Shown piece after piece: positions 21,024-31,778 of a DNA stretch of 31,778 nucleotides. The notes beneath the pieces are model-generated. The model was given only the letters and a program-made list of their open reading frames with translations. It was not told where the DNA came from and made no database searches. Position 1 is the stretch's first letter. Every line of letters starts with the position of its first letter. Position numbers and translations under genes: made by a program. Origin of the DNA: OLB7 sp966250335 (GTDB taxonomy: Bacteria; Bacteroidota; Ignavibacteria; OLB7); contig CBINGZ010000053.1 of NCBI GenBank assembly GCA_966250335.1, forward strand, positions 1 to 31,778. The letters are read 5' to 3'.

Positions 21024-24000
21024 CTGTTCTCCGCATGCGCGGAGATGATCCGTGACCACGCGGAGGAATCCACGTATTTACGTCCTGTTCTCCGCATGCG
21101 CGGAGATGATCCGGATGTGATATAAATCGGCCCCCTCGGGATCTGCTGTTCTCCGCATGCGCGGAGATGATCCGTTCGCGTCGGTGAAGGTCGCGCCGGT
21201 GAAGGTCTGTTCTCCGCATGCGCGGAGATGATCCGGTATCCGCTCCGGTAAATCGCTGCTGCTTCCGCTGTTCTCCGCATGCGCGGAGATGATCCGGTAG
21301 AAGATACGATATAACGCTTCTCGTTATACTGTTCTCCGCATGCGCGGAGATGATCCTACTCTCCTGTTCGGGGCTTATTCCTCTTCCTTCTGTTCTCCGC
21401 ATGCGCGGAGATGATCCCGCTCCGATCGTATGCTCGAAGTAAAGTGTATCCTGTTCTCCGCATGCGCGGAGATGATCCTACCGCCTGTTGAAGGAACGTG
21501 GAACCGTAGCGCTGTTCTCCGCATGCGCGGAGATGATCCGATCTTCCGTGCCATATCTTTCCTCCAGTAGACCTGTTCTCCGCATGCGCGGAGATGATCC
21601 GATTCTGCCGGCGGCGCTGCGTGTCTTGACGGACTGTTCTCCGCATGCGCGGAGATGATCCGCGCTTGTCCGCCGATACGGAGAAGGAGATCCGCTGTTC
21701 TCCGCATGCGCGGAGATGATCCGACGGGAGAGGTGGTGTACCTACCTCTATCTCACTGTTCTCCGCATGCGCGGAGATGATCCGGGGAAGGTCGCCGACG
21801 CCACGCTGCAGGGGAACTGTTCTCCGCATGCGCGGAGATGATCCCAAGCCGCCTGTAACGCCTCCACCGGCACCGCCCTGTTCTCCGCATGCGCGGAGAT
21901 GATCCCATCCCGAGGTGACGACCGATCAGTTCGAGAGCCTGTTCTCCGCATGCGCGGAGATGATCCGTCGTATCCCGATGCGATCTTCAGATACCCCGGC
22001 TGTTCTCCGCATGCGCGGAGATGATCCCGATTCCCGCAATAATTAGGAATACCGGATTCGCTGTTCTCCGCATGCGCGGAGATGATCCGCCATATGCGGA
22101 ATGCAAGGCCGAATGCGATGTCTGTTCTCCGCATGCGCGGAGATGATCCTTCAACATCTACACCACTAACGATAATGGGAGACTGTTCTCCGCATGCGCG
22201 GAGATGATCCTGACATACCAGAACGTTTGCGTTACACGCTCCGCTGTTCTCCGCATGCGCGGAGATGATCCGGGTATTTAGGGAGTCTCGGCGGCTGATG
22301 GAGGCTGTTCTCCGCATGCGCGGAGATGATCCCCCCACGCCGAAATTGACGTATGCGTAGATCGCTGTTCTCCGCATGCGCGGAGATGATCCCATGGGAT
22401 TTCCTGCGAAGCCAAGTGGGGCATGCTGTTCTCCGCATGCGCGGAGATGATCCCGACTTGTCCGAAATGTCGTTGTGCCGTGTGGTCTGTTCTCCGCATG
22501 CGCGGAGATGATCCTAATGTCGCGTTGCGAAACGTCGGCCTGGTCTGCTGTTCTCCGCATGCGCGGAGATGATCCGACATTTGCGAGGTTGCGAAATGCG
22601 TATCTCCTCTGTTCTCCGCATGCGCGGAGATGATCCTGGACCAGGCGATAAGGAGCGCGGCTGGATTCCCTGTTCTCCGCATGCGCGGAGATGATCCGAA
22701 ATATTATGAGATTATACCACAGGCAATCGTCTGTTCTCCGCATGCGCGGAGATGATCCTCGCGCCCTCGCCCGTTCATGCTGTAATCGTTACTGTTCTCC
22801 GCATGCGCGGAGATGATCCCTGTTCAGGATCTTCTGCATCAATCTCGTCCGCCTGTTCTCCGCATGCGCGGAGATGATCCCATCATCGTGCTCGGCGATA
22901 ATGGCGACAAGATCTGTTCTCCGCATGCGCGGAGATGATCCTAATTACCCTTGGTATCACGGCTATGTTTTAAACTGTTCTCCGCATGCGCGGAGATGAT
23001 CCTCGCACACACGTTGCGCGTCGCTCATGGCCTTACTGTTCTCCGCATGCGCGGAGATGATCCCTCGCGGTTCGAACAAGCGTCGTACGGCTACAACTGT
23101 TCTCCGCATGCGCGGAGATGATCCTTCTCATTTTATCACCGGCAATAGTACCTCGGGCTGTTCTCCGCATGCGCGGAGATGATCCCGCCACACCAGCCGC
23201 TACACACTGATCGCGGAGCTGTTCTCCGCATGCGCGGAGATGATCCGTCTGGCGCCGGTTGTGCCGAAAGGGTCGGTCCCTGTTCTCCGCATGCGCGGAG
23301 ATGATCCCGTCAACAGCGCCTCCGGTGCCCTCGCGACCACCTGTTCTCCGCATGCGCGGAGATGATCCCGACCCCAAATGGACCGGGCGGGCGGTTCGCA
23401 TCTGTTCTCCGCATGCGCGGAGATGATCCCGATTCGCGAAAGGCGGCAATGGATAATAAAGACTGTTCTCCGCATGCGCGGAGATGATCCGCCCTCTCCC
23501 TCGAAATCCTCGTCCGGCATATCCTGTTCTCCGCATGCGCGGAGATGATCCCGTAGCCCCTTTTGATCGTGCGGAATGGTCAAACTGTTCTCCGCATGCG
23601 CGGAGATGATCCCCGCGCATGAGCCTCCCGCTGCCGCGACATCTCCTGTTCTCCGCATGCGCGGAGATGATCCCACGTCGACCCGGTTATTCGTATTCCC
23701 CTCCACCTGTTCTCCGCATGCGCGGAGATGATCCACATGAGTCCCGAGGAGACGCCGCCGCCCGAGCTGTTCTCCGCATGCGCGGAGATGATCCCTGCAC
23801 GGGTGTGCCAATGCTGTAGGTCTGATGCTGTTCTCCGCATGCGCGGAGATGATCCCTGAGCGGCCGCAAACAACAACGGCCCGGTGGTCTGTTCTCCGCA
23901 TGCGCGGAGATGATCCCTCCGTTGCCGACTCCGGGGCCAACGTCTTCAGCTGTTCTCCGCATGCGCGGAGATGATCCCTCCTCCATCTGCCGGCGGTGCG

Positions 24001-27000
24001 TGGCACCCTCCTGTTCTCCGCATGCGCGGAGATGATCCGCTCTCCGGCGTTGCACCCGTCACCGACGCTAGCTGTTCTCCGCATGCGCGGAGATGATCCG
24101 GTTACGCGAACGTCGACTGTGGCGCCGTGCGTCTGTTCTCCGCATGCGCGGAGATGATCCCCCATCCCCGGCGTGACCACGACGACCAGTATGCTGTTCT
24201 CCGCATGCGCGGAGATGATCCCCATCACGATACTATCACCATCATCCGATAGACCTGTTCTCCGCATGCGCGGAGATGATCCCCGATACGACTTCGACGA
24301 GGAGGGCGACTATTTCTGTTCTCCGCATGCGCGGAGATGATCCGACTGCGAGGAACCCCGTTGCGATGCGCGCTGACTGTTCTCCGCATGCGCGGAGATG
24401 ATCCGGCTATCGTCGCCGCCGGACTGAAGACCCAAGGCTGTTCTCCGCATGCACGGAGATGATCCCTCGGAAGGAGCGCTCTGTTCGGTGCGCTACGGCT
24501 GTTCTCCGCATGCGCGGAGATGATCCTTCACTACTCTATCGAGGAGGCTATACGTGACACTGTTCTCCGCATGCGCGGAGATGATCCCTACTAAGCTCCC
24601 TATATCCCACCGAATTCGCCCTGTTCTCCGCATGCGCGGAGATGATCCCGATGCGATCTCATGGCCGGGGGATAATCTTATCTGTTCTCCGCATGCGCGG
24701 AGATGATCCGCATCGGGGGAGGATGCAAAAACAAGCGCCGAACTGTTCTCCGCATGCGCGGAGATGATCCCGCCTACGATCGCCACGTACACCGCCTGTA
24801 AAACTGTTCTCCGCATGCGCGGAGATGATCCGTTTGGGCCGCCTACGCAGATCGGACAGGCGCTCTGTTCTCCGCATGCGCGGAGATGATCCTTAAACAG
24901 GGTTAATTCAGAGATAGAGTCTTCACTGTTCTCCGCATGCGCGGAGATGATCCGCCTTTCCAGTTGAAATTAATATCGCGCCGGGGCTGTTCTCCGCATG
25001 CGCGGAGATGATCCGCAATGCAAACTCGAATTGCGATTAGTCGACCACTGTTCTCCGCATGCGCGGAGATGATCCGTGCTGGCGGCGATTTAGTTGGGCC
25101 GATCGTAACTGTTCTCCGCATGCGCGGAGATGATCCGTGGCAAGATTTTTCAGGCCGATTGATGAAAAACTGTTCTCCGCATGCGCGGAGATGATCCTGC
25201 ATATCGCGATAAGCATGATCGCGCCGAGCGCTGTTCTCCGCATGCGCGGAGATGATCCTAACTTGCTTGCCGCCCCTAACAACGCCCCCTTCTGTTCTCC
25301 GCATGCGCGGAGATGATCCCCCATCGCGGAGGAACCTCTGACGACGGACCGGCTGTTCTCCGCATGCGCGGAGATGATCCGGTCGGGGGCGGATGTTATC
25401 GTCTGCCCCCGACCTGTTCTCCGCATGCGCGGAGATGATCCTCAAACGCCCCGAAATGTCCCTCTTATCGCCACCTGTTCTCCGCATGCGCGGAGATGAT
25501 CCGCCGATAAGCACTTTTTCAGCGCGGGCGATCTCCTGTTCTCCGCATGCGCGGAGATGATCCCGTGTTGCTCGCGACCAAGAGCGGCGAGAGGGCCTGT
25601 TCTCCGCATGCGCGGAGATGATCCTAGCCTTGTACTCGTCCGTACGTGAAAGGTCTGCTGTTCTCCGCATGCGCGGAGATGATCCGTCTTGTTCATGGTT
25701 TGGTGTTATTCGTGTATCCTGTTCTCCGCATGCGCGGAGATGATCCGTTCTGCGTAATGAGGACGATCATCAGATCGTCCTGTTCTCCGCATGCGCGGAG
25801 ATGATCCTAGCTGGAAACCGATGTACCTGCCGAGCGATGCCTGTTCTCCGCATGCGCGGAGATGATCCCGGTATCTCCTTCGCAGCATAGTAATCCTCCT
25901 CCTGTTCTCCGCATGCGCGGAGATGATCCGCATTTCGTCCGGGCGCATTTGAAGCCTTAGCCCTGTTCTCCGCATGCGCGGAGATGATCCTTCGATCCGA
26001 ATTTTCCTCCACGAATCGAGCCACTGTTCTCCGCATGCGCGGAGATGATCCTATGAGTCCCGAATCGTTTCGATATATCTACCCCTGTTCTCCGCATGCG
26101 CGGAGATGATCCCCCAAGTGCGGGGCATTGACTACCCTCAATGAGCTGTTCTCCGCATGCGCGGAGATGATCCTACGTCGCCGATCTCCTCGCATACAGC
26201 ATCTTGCTGTTCTCCGCATGCGCGGAGATGATCCCTCCCTCCAACTTTTCGATTCGGATGTCTCGACCTGTTCTCCGCATGCGCGGAGATGATCCCACTC
26301 CCACCAAGATGCTGTAGACGATACCCCACTGTTCTCCGCATGCGCGGAGATGATCCGTGCGGGGACACTCCAAAATTATCAATGCGGCACTGTTCTCCGC
26401 ATGCGCGGAGATGATCCGTCAACGTGCTGTCGTTAGAGTATTCCGCCGAGCTGTTCTCCGCATGCGCGGAGATGATCCGGGGATCGCATTAAGGAGATGA
26501 AAGACGCGGGACTGTTCTCCGCATGCGCGGAGATGATCCCGTGTTCGACGACGACGGGCCGACGGCGCCGGTCTGTTCTCCGCATGCGCGGAGATGATCC
26601 CGATGTCGAGGGGCCGAATGATAGCGCCTGATACTGTTCTCCGCATGCGCGGAGATGATCCCGCCTCTGGGGCTTCGATGCGGATACGGGAAAGCTGTTC
26701 TCCGCATGCGCGGAGATGATCCTTCATCGTGCTCATGTTGGACTCCTATAGATAGCTGTTCTCCGCATGCGCGGAGATGATCCTTGATCGAATCCGTATA
26801 CACTCATGAGGATACCCTGTTCTCCGCATGCGCGGAGATGATCCTATCGTACTACGGTATAAGTTTAATCCCGTATCCTGTTCTCCGCATGCGCGGAGAT
26901 GATCCGGAGCGAACGCCTTTATGCAAAAAATAAACAGGCTGTTCTCCGCATGCGCGGAGATGATCCTTACCCAGACTCCGGTTTGCCAACACTCCCACCC

Positions 27001-30000
27001 TGTTCTCCGCATGCGCGGAGATGATCCCGTACGCCACATTCGATGTTGCTATCTGCGGTGCTGTTCTCCGCATGCGCGGAGATGATCCCCAGCACCGCGA
27101 TTGCGACGAACGCTGTGACGCTGTTCTCCGCATGCGCGGAGATGATCCCCTCTCCGTCGTTGGCGGCCGTGATCGCCGCAGCTGTTCTCCGCATGCGCGG
27201 AGATGATCCCCCCTCCCCTTGAAGGGGGACGGCTTGCCGAACCTGTTCTCCGCATGCGCGGAGATGATCCGCGATAGACTCGCCATACGATCCTTGATGC
27301 CTGCTGTTCTCCGCATGCGCGGAGATGATCCGATTGAGAAAATGAATAAGGCGACGGCGCGAGCCTGTTCTCCGCATGCGCGGAGATGATCCTATGCTTA
27401 TCGACGAACTTATCGAGAAGCATCGCTGTTCTCCGCATGCGCGGAGATGATCCGCGTCTGTACGATATGGCTATATCGGGTGAAGACTGTTCTCCGCATG
27501 CGCGGAGATGATCCGCCGTGGAGCGATCCGCGATATTTTTATTCAGCCTGTTCTCCGCATGCGCGGAGATGATCCGCACTCACTCTATGCGTATACACTC
27601 TATCTCGACTGTTCTCCGCATGCGCGGAGATGATCCTGTCTATGCTAAGGAGATTGGCAGGTTATCGGACTGTTCTCCGCATGCGCGGAGATGATCCTGG
27701 GGCCACCTGCAATCGCACTTCCTTCACCAACTGTTCTCCGCATGCGCGGAGATGATCCTATGCCCGTAAATTGGGCGATCGGCACGAAGGACTGTTCTCC
27801 GCATGCGCGGAGATGATCCTTCGAAGGGCGACAGGGATGAAATCCACCCTGACTGTTCTCCGCATGCGCGGAGATGATCCTCGCAGAAAGAGGCAATTTC
27901 GTTGCTCATGATACTGTTCTCCGCATGCGCGGAGATGATCCCAGCAGCATTCGAACATAGCTTTTTTCATTATCCTGTTCTCCGCATGCGCGGAGATGAT
28001 CCGAGGCATCGGGATTTGCCGAGCCGGTTTGCCCCCTGTTCTCCGCATGCGCGGAGATGATCCGCCTTTCCAGTTGATCAGATAAAGGAGCAATCTCTGT
28101 TCTCCGCATGCGCGGAGATGATCCTTCCTGATCATTAATCGATACATCGCCCCGTACCTGTTCTCCGCATGCGCGGAGATGATCCGAATTCTTCGGCTCG
28201 CCGTAGGACCTTGGCGATCTGTTCTCCGCATGCGCGGAGATGATCCGTCCCATGACTTATAAAGGAGGAGGCGATCTTGCTGTTCTCCGCATGCGCGGAG
28301 ATGATCCCAGCGTGCCGCGATATTGGTACTCCATGCCGGGCTGTTCTCCGCATGCGCGGAGATGATCCCTGTCCGGGCCGTTCCGGGAATTCGATAAGTC
28401 GCTGTTCTCCGCATGCGCGGAGATGATCCCCCGGTCGCAGCAGATCATCAATAACCGGAAGCCTGTTCTCCGCATGCGCGGAGATGATCCGATCGTCAAG
28501 GATTTGCCGGAGATCATCGCCCACTGTTCTCCGCATGCGCGGAGATGATCCGCGGCAGACGGTTCTCGAACTCGAAGCTCGTACCTGTTCTCCGCATGCG
28601 CGGAGATGATCCGGTCGAACCCATATTTCGCCCCCTGATGCTGAACTGTTCTCCGCATGCGCGGAGATGATCCCGCGATGTGGGTGAAGATTGTGCGAGA
28701 TACTGACTGTTCTCCGCATGCGCGGAGATGATCCCGCGGCGGCACAGGGGCGTATGGCGATGCGTGACTGTTCTCCGCATGCGCGGAGATGATCCGTCAA
28801 CGGCACCCGTGATTTGCGCCCTGGACCCCTGTTCTCCGCATGCGCGGAGATGATCCCCTCTGCCCGACCTGGAGGATGCCGCACTGAGGCTGTTCTCCGC
28901 ATGCGCGGAGATGATCCCGTTTGCATCGGTACGCGACACTACCGGATCGGCTGTTCTCCGCATGCGCGGAGATGATCCCCGCGCGTTCGGCCCCGGAGCG
29001 TGGGCGATCCACTGTTCTCCGCATGCGCGGAGATGATCCGAATACGACGACGGCAGCCGATATCGACGCGCCCTGTTCTCCGCATGCGCGGAGATGATCC
29101 GAGCGCTTCGCAAAGAGTGGCGCAGGCAGCGGCCTGTTCTCCGCATGCGCGGAGATGATCCCGGCCAATGCCGGCAGGCCATTCATGTGCCGGTCTGTTC
29201 TCCGCATGCGCGGAGATGATCCTTCTATCGGATCATGGCGCTGTCGGTGAAGAAGCTGTTCTCCGCATGCGCGGAGATGATCCTGCCGTGTCGCCGAAGG
29301 ATCCCGAATGAAGCAGCTGTTCTCCGCATGCGCGGAGATGATCCCGACACGTCGGTCGATCTCGCGATCCGATATCACTGTTCTCCGCATGCGCGGAGAT
29401 GATCCCTCGAAGCAGCTCTTCAGGAACAGCATACCGTACTGTTCTCCGCATGCGCGGAGATGATCCCCGACAGCGGCGGAGTTGCGCGCGGCAATCACGC
29501 TGTTCTCCGCATGCGCGGAGATGATCCGATGAACCGTCCGAAGGTGGGGCTCAAGTCTCGCTGTTCTCCGCATGCGCGGAGATGATCCCGCCAAGGCGCC
29601 GCCGACCGCCTCGATCTCGACCTGTTCTCCGCATGCGCGGAGATGATCCCGTGCCCACTCTGGATGCATCGGTCGGGCGCCGCTGTTCTCCGCATGCGCG
29701 GAGATGATCCCACCGACAAGATGTGCAAGAGGATCGTGGCGGACTGTTCTCCGCATGCGCGGAGATGATCCCCTCCCCTCTTCGTAGGACTGGAACCGCA
29801 CGTTCTGTTCTCCGCATGCGCGGAGATGATCCCAGAAAGCCGCCCTTGGGCTCCTCCCGTGCCCGCTGTTCTCCGCATGCGCGGAGATGATCCGTGCAGT
29901 TCGTCCAGCAGGGCCTTCTCTGCCGGCTGTTCTCCGCATGCGCGGAGATGATCCGAAATTGGGCTATTCTAATGCAACCGTCTCGGACTGTTCTCCGCAT

Positions 30001-31778
30001 GCGCGGAGATGATCCCGAATCCGACGTTCCGAATTTCTAGCATATATCCTGTTCTCCGCATGCGCGGAGATGATCCGATCATTCTTTAGTAGTGTTCGAT
30101 TTTCCAGACCTGTTCTCCGCATGCGCGGAGATGATCCTACTCATGAGGGCCAGGGTTCCACGCCTCCGGGCTGTTCTCCGCATGCGCGGAGATGATCCGT
30201 ATCGCAAGTCGTTATATGGCTCGGCGTCCTCCTGTTCTCCGCATGCGCGGAGATGATCCTACGATCAACGCGAGCCGCTTCTAATACATCGCCTGTTCTC
30301 CGCATGCGCGGAGATGATCCGGTCCAAGTCGAAGACCTACGAGGGAAGGCGCACTGTTCTCCGCATGCGCGGAGATGATCCGCCTACTGGCAGAACGTCA
30401 GCGGAGCGGGGAAGCTGTTCTCCGCATGCGCGGAGATGATCCCGGGGACGCGTCCCTCCCCTCCGGCCTCCTGGCCTGTTCTCCGCATGCGCGGAGATGA
30501 TCCGTACAACATCGTCGTTCCCGAGGGCCTCTTCCCCTGTTCTCCGCATGCGCGGAGATGATCCGTTCCGATACTCACGATATAAAGACCCCCACGACTG
30601 TTCTCCGCATGCGCGGAGATGATCCGAACTAATAACTTTGAGCAGTGATCACAAGACCCTGTTCTCCGCATGCGCGGAGATGATCCTAGAGGCTGTTATG
30701 CACTTTTTGGCTCAAAATCGGCCATTATAGGGCCGCAAGGGGTCTCAAGGAGCCTCCCCGATTGAAGACAACGACTGGAACGGCCTTCAGAGAGGCATAT
30801 TCACCTCTTTTCTCCCGCAAAAGTGCATAACAAGCTCTAGAGGAGCAACAAAGAACGATCTCATAAGAATCTGTTCTCCGCATGCGCGGAGATGATCCGT
30901 TCACACAGTAATGAAAGGGTTATTGTTTTACCTGTTCTCCGCATGCGCGGAGATGATCCCCGTGTTGTTCAACGCGCTGATTCGGGCCTTGTCTGTTCTC
31001 CGCATGCGCGGAGATGATCCGTCAGTGACAATATCGGATGTGATGGATGCGGTCTGTTCTCCGCATGCGCGGAGATGATCCCCATCATTTCATACGGGAA
31101 ATTGTCATGGCAAACTGTTCTCCGCATGCGCGGAGATGATCCTATATCGCGCGTCTCCAGAATATGCCGGAGCCCTGTTCTCCGCATGCGCGGAGATGAT
31201 CCCACATCTGGACCCCTGCCCGATTTCCGAGAGGACTGTTCTCCGCATGCGCGGAGATGATCCCCACTCCGCGAACGTATGAACGGCACCGCCGGACTGT
31301 TCTCCGCATGCGCGGAGATGATCCTACATCGTGATGCAAAGGGCGGATGCTATGATGCTGTTCTCCGCATGCGCGGAGATGATCCCATATCGTCGAGTTC
31401 TTCGATGGATCGGCCAGCCTGTTCTCCGCATGCGCGGAGATGATCCCTCCACCACCGGGAGGAGATCGGATCGGAGCCGCTGTTCTCCGCATGCGCGGAG
31501 ATGATCCCCGACTCGTAGTGCTTCAAGGGCGTCACTTCCACTGTTCTCCGCATGCGCGGAGATGATCCGCACACGGTCATGAACGAGTTCCCATCGCCGG
31601 GCTGTTCTCCGCATGCGCGGAGATGATCCTGCGGGTCGGATTAACCGATACGCAAGTGGGAACTGTTCTCCGCATGCGCGGAGATGATCCTATCCCAAGA
31701 CGCACTTAACTATATGCGTCTTGCTGTTCTCCGCATGCGCGGAGATGATCCTATCCCAAGACGCACTTAACTATATGC
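21024..31778 (+). CRISPR. Type I-E CRISPR array, 174 repeats in window, continuing past the right edge
   Basis: Repeats are 28 bp, starting CTGTTCTCCGC, loop ATGC, then GCGGAGATGATCC. They are essentially invariant: the only variant I noticed is repeat 57 (24438-24465), with G to A at 24453, which removes the loop-closing pair. Spacers are 33 bp (period 61) except four of 32 bp (after repeats 22, 45, 100 and 164) and spacer 159, which is 184 bp because of an insertion. Repeat orientation (hairpin then AUGAUCC handle) and cas2/leader position show plus-strand transcription with the newest spacers near 21052. In mechanistic terms the unit is a 29-nt repeat with a variable last base plus a 32-nt spacer. 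Spacer 173 and the visible part of 174 are identical. My count comes from stepping through positions by hand. Confidence 0.98.
30686..30843. mobile_element. MITE-like insertion in spacer 159 with 7-bp target duplication
   Basis: The element is 144 bp (30693-30836), flanked by CTAGAGG at 30686-30692 and 30837-30843. Its ends carry the inverted repeat GTTATGCACTTTT (30695-30707) and AAAAGTGCATAAC. Removing element and one duplication leaves a spacer of exactly 33 bp between intact repeats 159 and 160, so the event is a clean transposition into an existing spacer; the left duplication includes the last base of repeat 159. There is no room for a transposase, so a non-autonomous element moved by an IS elsewhere is likely. 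The IS family is not identified. Confidence 0.88.

Noticed and set aside
21019..31614. Many long minus-strand frames (and some plus) across the array with repeated peptides such as SSPRMRRT, IISAHAEN and DHLRACGEQ
   Set aside because: They are translations of the CRISPR repeat in three frames. The 61-bp period shifts frame each unit, so the three peptides cycle. No start sites or spacer conservation support coding.
21052..31778. Self-targeting spacers against genes in this window
   Set aside because: I noticed none, but I cannot compare 173 spacers exhaustively by eye. A BLAST of all spacers against the genome and against viral contigs is needed to settle it.

Overview
**Organism.** The window is GC-rich bacterial DNA, by eye about 55-60% GC in most genes. 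Three tandem secreted proteins end in a C-terminal domain like the type IX secretion (T9SS, Por type A) sorting signal (NHPNPW..., then LGRRVRT, then GVYYYTL). That points to the Fibrobacteres-Chlorobi-Bacteroidetes group. I cannot name a genus.

**Left part (1-8705).** The 5' part of a recQ helicase gene (minus strand) is followed by a small Hcp-like protein with a putative signal peptide (plus) and a PRC-barrel protein (minus). Hcp-like and PRC-barrel converge on one hairpin that contains both stop codons. Then come three long tandem paralogues (minus) of an Asp-box/YCF48-type beta-propeller protein with signal peptide and T9SS-like tail, plus a truncated fourth copy.

**Right part (8706-31778): a complete type I-E CRISPR-Cas locus on the plus strand.** The order is a WYL-domain regulator, a 680-bp region lacking a conventional gene, cas3, cas8e, cse2, cas7e, cas5e, cas6e, a 366-bp gap, cas1e and cas2e, then a leader and a very long CRISPR array. 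The array has 174 repeats in the window with a 61-bp period and runs off the right edge. A 144-bp MITE-like element with a 7-bp target duplication sits inside spacer 159.

**Main discovery.** The WYL-cas3 intergenic region holds what looks like a dedicated mini-CRISPR encoding one crRNA-like guide. Pseudo-repeat 1 (10307-10334) matches the array repeat at 22 of 28 positions, and its differences in the stem are compensatory. A 33-nt pseudo-spacer follows. Pseudo-repeat 2 (10368-10395) starts exactly 61 nt after the first and keeps a 6-bp stem although only 14 of 28 bases match. A strong intrinsic terminator comes directly after it. The pseudo-spacer matches a site about 150 bp downstream (10488-10519) at 17 of its first 20 positions. 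Two of the three mismatches fall at positions 6 and 18, the bases that Cascade flips out. The site has an AAC PAM-like triplet and covers a candidate -10 box upstream of a 68-codon ORF and cas3. The best reading is that Cascade loaded with this guide binds its own locus without cleaving it. It would thereby repress cas3 (autoregulation) or a small toxin-like gene (a CreTA-like guard module). Regulatory modules of this general type are known from other type I systems; a type I-E example upstream of cas3 beside a WYL regulator deserves direct testing.

**How it would work.** Cas1e-Cas2e, perhaps with an IHF-like protein bending the leader, add spacers. Cas6e cuts array and mini-array transcripts. 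Cas8e-Cse2-Cas7e-Cas5e-Cas6e form Cascade, and Cas3 degrades fully matched targets. The partly matched pseudo-guide would hold its target promoter down when Cascade is plentiful and release it when Cascade is lost. The WYL protein may add transcriptional control through dyads upstream of its own gene.
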